This document shows, piece by piece, positions 8,265-16,737 of a stretch of 64,000 bases of DNA. Both the position numbers and the translations under genes were made by a program. The stretch lies in NCBI RefSeq assembly GCF_024721265.1, contig NZ_JAMXOC010000014.1, forward strand, positions 16,821-80,820, read 5' to 3'. The stretch's first letter is position 1, and every line of letters starts with the position of its first letter. The notes below the pieces were generated by a model. That model was not told where the DNA came from, searched no databases, and saw only the letters and a program-made list of their open reading frames with translations. This DNA comes from Ohessyouella blattaphilus. Lineage in GTDB: Bacteria; Bacillota; Clostridia; Lachnospirales; Lachnospiraceae.

Positions 8265-8320
8265 AAATAAAACGAAAACTCGTTTTATTTAATTATAACG
8301 AGTTTTCGTTTTATTTTCAA
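8265..8320 (-). promoter_or_regulatory. Consensus promoter overlapped by 20-bp inverted repeats
   Basis: On the minus strand TTGAAA (8315-8320) and TATAAT (8292-8297) are 17 bp apart. The spacer carries AACGAGTTTTCGTTTTATTT (plus-strand 8297-8316), which is the exact reverse complement of 8265-8284, just downstream of the predicted +1. Each arm also holds a smaller AACGA/TCGTT palindrome. This looks like a double operator repressing the ATPase-RloB transcript. No HTH gene is adjacent, so the repressor is either elsewhere or one of the two proteins. Confidence 0.75.
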
Positions 8321-8333
8321 GCAGGAATATCGT

Positions 8334-8627
8334 TTACAATCCCATTATTTCCTTCTTCTTAAAATCAAATTCCTCTTGAGATAAAATTCCGGCATCTACA
8401 AGATCCTTCAACTTCTTCACTGCCTCGATTTGCTCATCAAATGACATCTCTGGCCTTTGCGGTACTTGAGCTGCGGTTTGTGGGCTCATACCTTGAGCCA
8501 TGTTCATGCCAAACAACATCCCTCCGCCATCACCTAGACCATTTTCTCTCACGCCTGCCGCAATCTGTTGTTGTGCCGCAATATCAGCCGTTCTTTGCGA
8601 TACATTATCGTAAGCATTAATGTTCAT
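8334..8627 (-). CDS. Small SHOCT-domain protein
   Basis: The 97-residue protein ends in a SHOCT motif (about residues 60-97: IEAVKKLKDLVDAGILSQEEF then FKKKEIMGL), a short oligomerisation module found at C-termini. The middle is glycine/methionine/glutamine-rich, as in the tails of SPFH/virion-core-like proteins, so this may be the leftover tail of a longer gene. A stop codon directly precedes the ATG and the RBS is weak. An 11-bp inverted repeat (8633-8643 with 8677-8687) lies immediately upstream. Confidence 0.55.
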   Translation of the reverse strand: MNINAYDNVSQRTADIAAQQQIAAGVRENGLGDGGGMLFGMNMAQGMSPQTAAQVPQRPEMSFDEQIEAVKKLKDLVDAGILSQEEFDFKKKEIMGL

Positions 8628-8870
8628 TTACCATTATCGGCAATATTTCCAGCTTTATGCGTCGTTTTTCTGTTTTTTGCCGATAATTATTTCGTTGAAA
8701 AAATCTCACACATTATAGCTGATGTATTCCGGAAATTCTCCCTTTTCCTGATATTTCAAGAAAATATCGTTTATAATATGCAATGCCATTACATCAATAT
8801 GCCACTCTTCATCCTGCAAGACAAGATTCGCATACGCCCCTATTCCCCTGCTCACATTACACTCATTCAC

Positions 8871-9350
8871 TTACCGCAACGTTCGAGATGCCATACCTGT
8901 AGGGTCTTCTACAATTTCCCAACAAGCGGAATCCACAGTATATTCATACGCTGTAAATTCTTCATCATCAATAACACCTCTATATACGCCCTCATTAGAC
9001 AGACACGGCCAATAATAGTAACGTCCCCTTGTTAAGCCACAAGGTGCATCTATATCGTCACCGACATATTTAAGAACAGACCAAACATCTTTGTTATTTA
9101 ATTCTATTACACGCCTCTTAAAGTTATCCAAAAGCTTTCTATCACTAGCCTCTCTCAAGCTTTCTCTCTTTTTATCGAGATATGCATAATATTCTTCATA
9201 ACTCTGATATCCATACGGTTCAAGTCCCTCTATACCACGCTCAGATAGCGTGTGCATCAACTCACTTGGATAATCAAAAACCTCGCTAGCTTCTATTCTA
9301 CAGATCGGCAATAAATTATACTTTTCATGACCTTTCGGAATATATGGCAT
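8871..9350 (-). CDS. Hypothetical protein, 159 aa
   Basis: I do not recognise the family. I prefer ATG 9350 (MPYIPKGHEKY), which has AAGGTGATG 3-8 bases upstream, over ATG 9371. The protein is soluble, acidic and tyrosine-rich, with a basic amphipathic helix in the middle (YLDKKRESLREASDRKLL) and a C-terminal aromatic stretch around TRGRYYYWPCLS. It follows the SIMPL gene by 30 bp on the same strand and so probably shares its transcript. The 240 bp between its stop and the SHOCT gene hold no convincing gene. Confidence 0.5.
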   Translation of the reverse strand: MPYIPKGHEKYNLLPICRIEASEVFDYPSELMHTLSERGIEGLEPYGYQSYEEYYAYLDKKRESLREASDRKLLDNFKRRVIELNNKDVWSVLKYVGDDIDAPCGLTRGRYYYWPCLSNEGVYRGVIDDEEFTAYEYTVDSACWEIVEDPTGMASRTLR

Positions 9351-9380
9351 ATCATCACCTTCTACCTTCATACCGCTAAC

Positions 9381-10043
9381 TCATTCAATCTCCCACACAA
9401 AAGTAGCGGTATCCCTCACATCAATATCATCTGGCTCGATGTCGATAGCTCTTGCCATCATTGGCACGGCTCCTATTTTGCTGTCCTCCGCTATATCATA
9501 TCTGGTGTCAGAATATATATTCAGTTCGCCCCAGTTATAGTCTATCGTAATCAGCTTGCCTAGTTTCACCTCAGAGGCTTCACAGAGCAGCTCTGCTTTT
9601 CTTTTTGCATTGGCAGTCGCCTCACGCAGTAGGGCCTCATTGATCGCTGTGGCATCTTTTACAGTAAAGGATATTCCGATTTCTGGATGTGCCAGACACT
9701 CAGCCACCGTAGACAACACTTGTGATAACCTCTTCATATCAAAGTCAAAGGATAACTTTAGCTGATGCCTGCAGACAAAGCCGTTAAACACTCGTTGGTA
9801 GTTACCTTGCTGATCTTTAAGGCTTTTGTAATCTGTATCCACGCTAAAATTCGTGGTTTTTAGATCATTCTTTTCAAAGCCAAGAGACATAAGACTATCA
9901 TTAAGCTGTTCCAGCTGCTCTGCTGCCAAATCCATAGCCGCGTCATACTCTTTATCCTTTGCTTCTAGATTCATGGAAACCACCACGTAATCTGGCTTCG
10001 TAGATACATTTCCAACACCTTTAACTGTTATTATTCTTGTCAT
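9381..10043 (-). CDS. SIMPL-domain (DUF541) protein
   Basis: The 220-residue protein is a SIMPL/DUF541 family member. It begins with the characteristic ITVKGVGNVSTKPDYVVVSMNLEAKD and continues with a helix of the type YDAAMDLAAEQLEQLNDSL, the DLKTTNFSV strand, and a terminal TATFVWEIE strand. No signal peptide is visible, so it is probably cytoplasmic, unlike many periplasmic relatives. The function of the family is poorly defined. Its start overlaps the stop of the upstream UDG-like gene by 4 bp, giving coupled translation. Confidence 0.75.
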   Translation of the reverse strand: MTRIITVKGVGNVSTKPDYVVVSMNLEAKDKEYDAAMDLAAEQLEQLNDSLMSLGFEKNDLKTTNFSVDTDYKSLKDQQGNYQRVFNGFVCRHQLKLSFDFDMKRLSQVLSTVAECLAHPEIGISFTVKDATAINEALLREATANAKRKAELLCEASEVKLGKLITIDYNWGELNIYSDTRYDIAEDSKIGAVPMMARAIDIEPDDIDVRDTATFVWEIE

Positions 10044-10648
10044 AGGTGACCTCCTTGTAAATCAAATCTTTCTCTATCTTTGCGAACCCTTGCTGCGGGG
10101 TGATAGAACTCATACATAGGAATTCGTTTGCCATTTACACATATCGTACAGCTATTAAATTTCCTATCCTCTTTAGTATCTCTTTTATACAAAAAGTGAT
10201 CCTCATAGTTCTCCGACTTATACTTTTCCAACTTGAAGATAGCATCATAGTTCCCTAAGCAAGTAACCACCATCTTAGGGTTTAATTTCTTGAAACAGCT
10301 GTCCAAACGTCCCTTCAGAATAACAGCATCATTTATTGTTTTCTCATAGTTGAGGCTTGCCGTAGGACCGCCAGAACATGGATATACATTCATATATCCA
10401 CATTTACCCAAATTGCTATGGGTATTCCCACCTGCTTTATCACCCATCAGTAAGTCTGCAAGTATACCTAACGTTCTGTAGTACTTATTCTCAATTTTCT
10501 TTTCATAGACACAATCACGAAACCAAACCCCTTCTTCCCCAGAGCTATTAGGTTCCTTGAGAATAAAAAGCACCTCTACTTCTTCCTTCCTATCACGCCC
10601 AATAAATCCTTCTCTTTTCGGGTTATACTCCATGTTCTTATCCATCAT
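10040..10648 (-). CDS. UDG-like superfamily protein
   Basis: The 202-residue protein looks like a distant uracil-DNA-glycosylase-fold protein. VEVLFILKEPNSSGEEG near residue 25 takes the place of motif 1, a central strand MVVTCLGNYDAIFKL resembles the family core, and YHPAARVRKD near the end holds the HP motif. Catalytic activity on DNA is not proven by these motifs. A second, frameshifted copy of the same architecture lies at 40729-41423. The start overlaps a 39-codon frame upstream and its stop overlaps the SIMPL start. Confidence 0.5.
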   Translation of the reverse strand: MMDKNMEYNPKREGFIGRDRKEEVEVLFILKEPNSSGEEGVWFRDCVYEKKIENKYYRTLGILADLLMGDKAGGNTHSNLGKCGYMNVYPCSGGPTASLNYEKTINDAVILKGRLDSCFKKLNPKMVVTCLGNYDAIFKLEKYKSENYEDHFLYKRDTKEDRKFNSCTICVNGKRIPMYEFYHPAARVRKDRERFDLQGGHL

Positions 10649-10764
10649 AATTCACCTTCGCCCTCATCATTTTTTTGAACTTCGTACCTTGTTGCGGCTT
10701 TTTCACCGCCAAACATATATAGATATTCAGCCATATACTTTGATGCGCTTAACCCTTCTTCCAT
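10645..10764 (-). CDS. 39-aa ORF coupled to the UDG-like gene
   Basis: An ATG at 10764 opens 39 codons (MEEGLSASKYMAEYLYMF at the start, acidic tail DEGEGEL) ending in TGA that overlaps the next gene's ATGATG. Only a weak GGTGG lies upstream, and the frame is open a further 16 codons back to a TAG, so it may be the tail of a lost gene or a leader allowing coupled translation. Confidence 0.35.
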   Translation of the reverse strand: MEEGLSASKYMAEYLYMFGGEKAATRYEVQKNDEGEGEL

Positions 10765-10898
10765 ATTTTTGTTTTCCACCGTAGCTTGATCTAGTATTTC
10801 AATGATATAAATAATCTATTTATTCTCGTCGCTATTTTGAGGAAGCGTCCGTACGTGTTTAATATGGCTCTTAAAATATTTGATAGATAAATACAATT

Positions 10899-11216
10899 AT
10901 GAGAGACAATGGAATTCTTTCTATAGGTAACTTACATAAGGTAAGTCAGACAGATTTAATTAGTAAATATGTAAGCCGGCAGCCAACCTTATCAAAGAGA
11001 ACTCCGACGCTGCACAGGGCTCTGTTTTATTTATCAACGAAGCATACTTCCTGTCTTTGATGAAGCGGCGACTTCGGGAACGATCTCTTTCCCCATAACC
11101 TCTTCGAAAAGGCAATTATGAAACAAGCCGCTTGCCCGGCTGCTGACTTTAAGGTACCTACCTCTCGCTTCAAAGACCCATTCTTCTTTGACATTAATTT
11201 GGTATCATATTTATCC
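10899..11216 (+). pseudogene. Decayed SpoVK/CbxX-like AAA ATPase
   Basis: Reading across three plus-strand frames recovers fragments in the right order for a SpoVK/CbxX-type AAA ATPase. The first is GNLHKVSQTDLISKYV (family form GHLVEVxRxDLVAxYVGQT). Next is AAQGSVLFINEAYFLS, the Walker B region (family form GGVLFIDEAYSL). Then DFGNDLFPHNLFEKAIMKQA, and last SRFKDPFFFDIN. The Walker A part is missing, and several frameshifts or deletions separate the blocks. It fills most of the 450-bp gap before the histidine kinase gene. The assignment is by eye. Confidence 0.6.
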
Positions 11217-11218
11217 GC

Positions 11219-12904
11219 TTAACCAATGTGAATAGACACCTCTGTCAACTTATCATTGCTACTAAAGCTAATAGAAAAGTCCTTTTTATAATAATGCTGT
11301 AACCGTTCATTTACAGAATATAACCCAAAGTTACGTCCTTTTTCAAAGGAAAATTTACCTTGATTTAGTTCATAAAGCTTATCTTCTGAAATTCTCTTTC
11401 CAGTATCTGCAACCACCATGAGTAGCCCCCTATTCCTCCTACTAACCTTTATACTTATTTGCCCATTACTATATCCTTCTGAGACAAATCCATGATTAAA
11501 CGCATTTTCTACAATCGGTTGGAGAATAAATTTAGGAATCTTTTCTTTTTCTGTCCCAATCTCTACATCATACTCTAGCACCACACCATTACCATATCGT
11601 TTGTTTTGAATTATAAAATATTGCTCAATCATCAGAAGTTCCTGCTCAACGGTAACAAAGCCTGCATACTCTTTCAATTTTAATCGGTCTTGCAAAATCA
11701 TTATCAAAGCATTGTTAACCTCGACAACATCTTTAGAACGATTTTTCAGTGCCAAATAATTTACTGAAAGCAACGTATTGTAGATGAAATGCGGATCAAT
11801 CTGAGCAAGAATAAGGTCATACTCTAGCTGCTTATTTTCTTCAAACATCTGCTTTTCCGATAAAATATGTTGTTTGATTCTTTTTATCAAAAAATTAAAC
11901 TGATTTACCAGTGTCTCCAACTCATCGTTTGATTCTGGTGATGGCAACTCATGCAAATTTCCTGTTTCCATTGTTTTCATGCTCTCAGATAGGTCGCTCA
12001 AGGGCTTGAGCATTCGATTAATCAATCGTGGGGTAATCACTAGTACTAAAATGATTAGTAAACCGCTTGCGACTAATACGTTTAAAATATTCTCTAATAC
12101 AATTCTCACTAACTTCTCTTGTGAAATCCCGCAAAGCACTCTCCATGCTGTCACCTCTGAGTTCTTATTAACAAACACTCCCTTCTCCACTTCATTTTCG
12201 CCGATATTTGCACTGTCATTGGCTGCTGTCACCTCATGCAATACATCCCCTTGGCCATTAAGAATCATGCAGTACTCGGTAAAAATAGGCAAAGTCATCT
12301 CTTCCTTTAAAACGCCTGAAATATTAAATACCATGACTATATCAAAGGAACGCCCGTCCGAAAAGTGATTGTTTCCATAATAGTTACAATATATGTAATC
12401 CAAACCATCCGTCGCTCTATGGACGTATGGTTTCCCAAATCCCTTTGTCGTTCCTGTTCCTCTAAATCTTTCAAAATCCTCCCAGTCGATTACACCTTCT
12501 AGATTTATTCCTTGGCTTCCATAAAAAAGTTCGTTATCTTTTTTCGCTACAAGCACCACTTTCTTGATTCGGTTGTCGACATGTGATAAATTCCCTAAAC
12601 GAAACGAAACTTTTTCATAGAGCGAATCCTGTTCCTCCTTTGTAGCATTCTCATATATTTCAAAGGAAGTTCTTAAAATATCATCGGTAAAAATCATATT
12701 ACTACTGCTAATAATAACCCTGGATATTCCATCTATTTGTGTCACAAGATTTTCTGCATAAATTTCATTTTCTCTAATAACAATATCTCTATTACTTTGA
12801 TATGCAAAAAAGAAAATCACAACTAATATTGAGGCATATATAATTCCCGTTATCCCCAATATTTGCTTGGTCAGTTTCGTAGCAATTCGACCTCGTACCA
12901 TCAA
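11219..12904 (-). CDS. YesM-type sensor histidine kinase
   Basis: The 561-residue membrane kinase has an N-terminal helix (about 12-34), a large extracytoplasmic sensor region, a second helix near 275-295, a HAMP-like linker (NRMLKPLSDLSESMKTME), the His_kinase motif IDPHFIYNTLLSVNYLAL with its phospho-accepting histidine near residue 375, and an ATPase domain with PIVENAFNHGF and GRNFGLYSVNERL. It is coupled by a 4-bp overlap to the AraC-type regulator upstream. The pair follows a ribose-type transporter operon and probably senses its sugar. Confidence 0.9.
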   Translation of the reverse strand: MMVRGRIATKLTKQILGITGIIYASILVVIFFFAYQSNRDIVIRENEIYAENLVTQIDGISRVIISSSNMIFTDDILRTSFEIYENATKEEQDSLYEKVSFRLGNLSHVDNRIKKVVLVAKKDNELFYGSQGINLEGVIDWEDFERFRGTGTTKGFGKPYVHRATDGLDYIYCNYYGNNHFSDGRSFDIVMVFNISGVLKEEMTLPIFTEYCMILNGQGDVLHEVTAANDSANIGENEVEKGVFVNKNSEVTAWRVLCGISQEKLVRIVLENILNVLVASGLLIILVLVITPRLINRMLKPLSDLSESMKTMETGNLHELPSPESNDELETLVNQFNFLIKRIKQHILSEKQMFEENKQLEYDLILAQIDPHFIYNTLLSVNYLALKNRSKDVVEVNNALIMILQDRLKLKEYAGFVTVEQELLMIEQYFIIQNKRYGNGVVLEYDVEIGTEKEKIPKFILQPIVENAFNHGFVSEGYSNGQISIKVSRRNRGLLMVVADTGKRISEDKLYELNQGKFSFEKGRNFGLYSVNERLQHYYKKDFSISFSSNDKLTEVSIHIG

Positions 12905-14484
12905 TTCCCCTCCATATTAGCGTACTCTTTCGGACTCATTCCTACCTCGTTAAGAAAAACTTGGCTAAAATACTGACTACTGCTATACCCAACCAACTCA
13001 GCAATTTCATGGACTCTCAACTCTCTTTCCTGTAAATATCTTTTGGCTGCTTCTATTCTCTTATTAGTAATAAAACCGCCAATAGTCATACCTGTTTCCT
13101 TCTTAAAGACCACGCTAAGCCTCGATATACTTAATTCTACTTTCTTAGCGATCTTCTCAACCGCAAGATATTTATCGCAGAAATGAAGATTAATATAACG
13201 AATAGCCATCGATACATCCTTAGAATACGTATTCTCTTTGCCTTTCCTCTTTGCCGCTACTGTCTTCAACGCAATTTCAGTGTATAACTCCATCATTATA
13301 TAAGAGTCATTTGAATACTCTTCAAACCACTTCTCATCAAGGCGCAACTCTTCAAACGCAGTTCGATTTTTACTTTTTGCTATCTCCAATAACTTTATAA
13401 GAGCATTCAGAGGGCTTTGGTTGTTCTTACAACGCTCAATACTTTCCCACTCCCCTTTAATTTTATCTACAACACTTTCTTTCGTGTAATTCCCAAGTTC
13501 TTGAATCCACTTAATATCCTCTAGCTTGTTTTGGATATTTTCATACCTTACTCGTTCACCATGTACCTTTTTTATATATGCATTCCACTTATCTAATGAA
13601 ATAAATCTATCCCCTTTATAAAATATCAGACTGTTCATATCTCTTGCAAACTCTTGATACACCAATCCCCACTTTTGCGCAATATCTTTTTGTTCTCCGT
13701 AAATCACATAATAACCCCCAAATGTCTTATACTGCTCTTCAATTTCCCTTCTCACTTCTTCAGCCCATGCTTTTTTCTGAAAGGCTGAAACAGGTCTATT
13801 TTCATTTATTAATAGTACTACCGAACTATTTGGTAATTCAAACGAGTAATCCACCAAAAAGTCTTGATATTTTTCCTTCTCTATACTTTGTATAAAATTA
13901 TCATTTGCTTTTTTCATCTCAATAAAACGATTATTTATTTCCTGCTTATGTAAGCTCGAGAAAAAACAAATTCTAGGAATAATCATGTAAAAAAACATGT
14001 CTCGCTTCGGTAACTCTATCCCCCTTCTATCTGTTTCAGTATAGACAGAACCAAGAAAACAATCCTTTATTAAGTGTGTTTCACTTTGTTGCTTTTTAAA
14101 GACCTCTTTTGATAGTTCCATATACACGCTAGACATCTTACTTTCCAAATAGTCTTTGCTCAACTCCTGTTTAAGAAGATAATCGAGAACTCCTAAAGAC
14201 AATGCACTTTTTGCATACTCAAATTCCGAATAAGCTGATAAAAGTATAAATTTTGTTTCTAACTCAAGTTCTCGCGCCATTTCGATTAGTTTAATTCCAT
14301 CATTCCCTGGCATTTGGATATCCGTTATTACTAAATCAACTTTGTTTTTTTTAATAATCGAAATTGCTTGTCTTGCACTATTCGCCTTGCCAACTAGTTG
14401 GAATCCAAAATCTTCCCATATGATTAATTCGGTCAAATATTCCGTAGCCAATGGTTCATCATCTACAATAACTAATTTCAGCAT
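12901..14484 (-). CDS. YesN-type response regulator, AraC output
   Basis: The 527-residue protein has an N-terminal receiver (VIVDDEP at the start, phospho-acceptor aspartate in VDLVITDIQMPG, threonine/serine switch LLSAYS, lysine in LLKQ), a long middle linker of about 300 residues, and a C-terminal AraC-type double HTH with the signature RYLQERELRVHEIAELVGYSS followed by YFSQVFLNEVGMSPKEY. It should activate transport or catabolic genes when phosphorylated by the neighbouring YesM kinase. A hairpin terminator separates it from the upstream permease gene. Confidence 0.9.
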   Translation of the reverse strand: MLKLVIVDDEPLATEYLTELIIWEDFGFQLVGKANSARQAISIIKKNKVDLVITDIQMPGNDGIKLIEMARELELETKFILLSAYSEFEYAKSALSLGVLDYLLKQELSKDYLESKMSSVYMELSKEVFKKQQSETHLIKDCFLGSVYTETDRRGIELPKRDMFFYMIIPRICFFSSLHKQEINNRFIEMKKANDNFIQSIEKEKYQDFLVDYSFELPNSSVVLLINENRPVSAFQKKAWAEEVRREIEEQYKTFGGYYVIYGEQKDIAQKWGLVYQEFARDMNSLIFYKGDRFISLDKWNAYIKKVHGERVRYENIQNKLEDIKWIQELGNYTKESVVDKIKGEWESIERCKNNQSPLNALIKLLEIAKSKNRTAFEELRLDEKWFEEYSNDSYIMMELYTEIALKTVAAKRKGKENTYSKDVSMAIRYINLHFCDKYLAVEKIAKKVELSISRLSVVFKKETGMTIGGFITNKRIEAAKRYLQERELRVHEIAELVGYSSSQYFSQVFLNEVGMSPKEYANMEGN

Positions 14485-14519
14485 ACTTTCACCTCGTTAC
14501 TTACAGTGTACCACAAAAC

Positions 14520-14551
14520 GCGCCTATCACTAACTAAATAGCGATAGGCGC
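14520..14551 (-). terminator. Hairpin between the transporter operon and the two-component genes
   Basis: GCGCCTATC (14520-14528) and GATAGGCGC (14543-14551) form a 9-bp GC-rich stem with a 14-nt loop. On the minus strand a short GTTTTGTG stretch follows. It lies 16 bp after the permease stop, as expected for an intrinsic, possibly leaky, terminator. Confidence 0.55.
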
Positions 14552-14566
14552 TAGGATTTCCTCTGA

Positions 14567-15562
14567 TTAATTTGCTTTTTCAGCCAACTTCCCCTTTATA
14601 TTTGCTCTCTTTTTTAACTCTACAAAATCATCTTTATTATTATTGACAATCAAAAATATAATTAAAAATACACCAATAATAATGTTTTGAACAGTTGCAG
14701 GCAACCCTGATGCCACCATTCCCAATGTTACGATACTCATCGTTAGTTCACCAATAAATACTCCAAAAATAGGATTACAAAATTTTGACAATGTCATACC
14801 AATAAAAACACCCATCATCGGCTTAAACACAATCGACATACTTGCAAGATTCTGCATCGGCACCATGGAACCTCCGTAACATAATTGCAAAACAGCAGCA
14901 ATTCCCACAAAAAAACCACAAGTCAAAAAACAAAAAAATCGTACTTTCTTAACGTTAATACCTATATGCTTTACAAGATTCTCGCCATTTCCAATAGCTC
15001 GTACATGAAATCCAAAACGCGTTTTATTGTATAAGAAATAAGCAATAACTACACAGATAACACCAAGAATAATATTATAAGGTGGATTACCCAAAAACGT
15101 TTTATCACTAGGAAGCGTAAATCCACCTCCCCCCTTAAAGAGTGCTCCTGTAGCTTCATATACTAATGCCATCGCAATCGTTGTAACAATCGTTGGTATC
15201 TGCAAAAAATAGTACACAAGTCCCGTTATCAGATGGAATGCCAAGCCTAAAACTATTGCTGCAATAAATAGCACGACTACACCATATTCAATACCTAGGT
15301 ATGCAGAAATTATCGCCACAAGTACCATTTCTGCACCTATACTAAAATCCCACATGTTCGATGTCAATATAAAACACAATCCCCACCCCATCACCGATGG
15401 AATAATCGTCTGCAAAAATATAACATATAGACTTTTAACAGAACCAAATGCCTGAGGTAATATTATTAAAAATATAAGATATACAAAACCCGGAAGTACC
15501 AAACTTTTAGCGATATCGAATATAAGCTTCTTTATTTTCATCTGTTTGTTCTCCTTAAGCAA
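14567..15562 (-). CDS. Ribose-type ABC transporter permease
   Basis: The 331-residue protein has about nine to ten membrane helices and the pattern of BPD_transp_2 permeases (RbsC/YtfT-like). The conserved loop reads RAIGNGENLVKHIGINVKKVR near residue 190, with GGSMVPMQNL and later GMTLSKFCNPIFGVFIGEL. It is the last gene of a four-gene transport operon and starts 4 bp after the solute-binding gene ends. With the second permease at 16738 it should form a heteromeric channel. Confidence 0.88.
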   Translation of the reverse strand: MLKENKQMKIKKLIFDIAKSLVLPGFVYLIFLIILPQAFGSVKSLYVIFLQTIIPSVMGWGLCFILTSNMWDFSIGAEMVLVAIISAYLGIEYGVVVLFIAAIVLGLAFHLITGLVYYFLQIPTIVTTIAMALVYEATGALFKGGGGFTLPSDKTFLGNPPYNIILGVICVVIAYFLYNKTRFGFHVRAIGNGENLVKHIGINVKKVRFFCFLTCGFFVGIAAVLQLCYGGSMVPMQNLASMSIVFKPMMGVFIGMTLSKFCNPIFGVFIGELTMSIVTLGMVASGLPATVQNIIIGVFLIIFLIVNNNKDDFVELKKRANIKGKLAEKAN

Positions 15563-15566
15563 ATAA

Positions 15567-16715
15567 CTATTGACGCCTTCCCATCACATCTTCCAAGCTA
15601 TATGTATCCATGATTTCTTGCAACGCATCAACACTAAAGTCTGTATTATTCTTCTTAAGCATCTCTGCTAATTCAGATTCATTATATACCGGCGTATCAC
15701 CTTCAAAGAATTCATAGTAGTTATTCACATCTTCCAGACTATATAAGTATATAAAATTAAGTGTCAAAGAAATATTATCATCTGCCAACGGTGTTCCATT
15801 TAAATAATTGAAAAGTACAACTGTGGTAAACATTGGGTCTGGAAAATGTCCGCCACAAACACCAGCTAAGATACCCTCTTCAAATGCCGTCTCCATACTT
15901 TCAATCTGATCCGGAAAATCTATACTTGAAACGAAAATTTCTCCAACTTTATCTGCTTGCTTTATTGCTTGTATCGCACCGCTAAATGCAGCAGGACCTC
16001 TTGACACAAACATAACTCCATCAAGATTTGGGAAACCCGCTATTGCGCTTTCCACCGCTTTTGTAGCATCATTTGCCTGTTCAACATCTCGTACTTCTGC
16101 CACCACTTTCATGCCAAACTCGTCGCAAGCTCTTGCTAATCCTTTTTCCCTCTGCTCAGCTGTCGTATCACCATTAGGCAAAGAAATAATCATCAATTCT
16201 TTACATCCTTTATCGGCAAGTGATTTTCCCATATTATATCCTGTTACTTCTTCATCTTCGTAGCAATTTCCCAAGTAAAATTTACTTCCCTCTACTGCCT
16301 CCTTAACCTCAGGGTCAAGAATTTGGCGGAAATATATCATAAATGGAACCTCTGCATCCTCACACATTTTAGCCACTTTTGGTAAAATAGCGTCACTAAA
16401 CGGACAAATAGTAATCGCATCACATCCTGCTGATATCAAGTTCTCTACCGAAGTCACCTGCTTTTCTGGTGTCAAACCACTTACATCTACCATAGCACTT
16501 CCGCCCATATCCGCTGCTGCAGATTTTACTAGGTCCGTACATGCTTTTCCTAAAGAATCTGTAGAAGACCAGATTGAAATACCTACTTTAGGTTCTGCAG
16601 TTTTAGTTGTCTCTCCTTCATTTTCTTCACTGGACTTGTCGCCACCACAAGCTGTTAATGAAATCACCATCATTACACACAACAATACCGCTAATACTCT
16701 CTTTTTAATACTCAT
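15567..16715 (-). CDS. Sugar-binding lipoprotein of a ribose-type ABC transporter
   Basis: The 382-residue protein has a lipoprotein signal peptide with lipobox ending at Cys23 (LTAC), an acidic linker, and a type I periplasmic-binding fold. Visible family features are KVGISIWSSTD at the start of the mature domain, NLISAGCDAITICPFSD, and the hinge region KVGEIFVSSIDFP. It would capture a sugar or sugar-like ligand outside the membrane and deliver it to the two permeases. The ligand is not identifiable here; the nearby GH4 gene suggests a glycoside. Confidence 0.88.
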   Translation of the reverse strand: MSIKKRVLAVLLCVMMVISLTACGGDKSSEENEGETTKTAEPKVGISIWSSTDSLGKACTDLVKSAAADMGGSAMVDVSGLTPEKQVTSVENLISAGCDAITICPFSDAILPKVAKMCEDAEVPFMIYFRQILDPEVKEAVEGSKFYLGNCYEDEEVTGYNMGKSLADKGCKELMIISLPNGDTTAEQREKGLARACDEFGMKVVAEVRDVEQANDATKAVESAIAGFPNLDGVMFVSRGPAAFSGAIQAIKQADKVGEIFVSSIDFPDQIESMETAFEEGILAGVCGGHFPDPMFTTVVLFNYLNGTPLADDNISLTLNFIYLYSLEDVNNYYEFFEGDTPVYNESELAEMLKKNNTDFSVDALQEIMDTYSLEDVMGRRQ

Positions 16716-16737
16716 AATTATAGTCCTTCCTTTCTTC

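Noticed and set aside
8568..9035. Plus-strand 155-codon frame
   Set aside because: It runs antisense through the end of the SHOCT gene and into the 8871 gene, with no RBS and a composition of a shadow frame.
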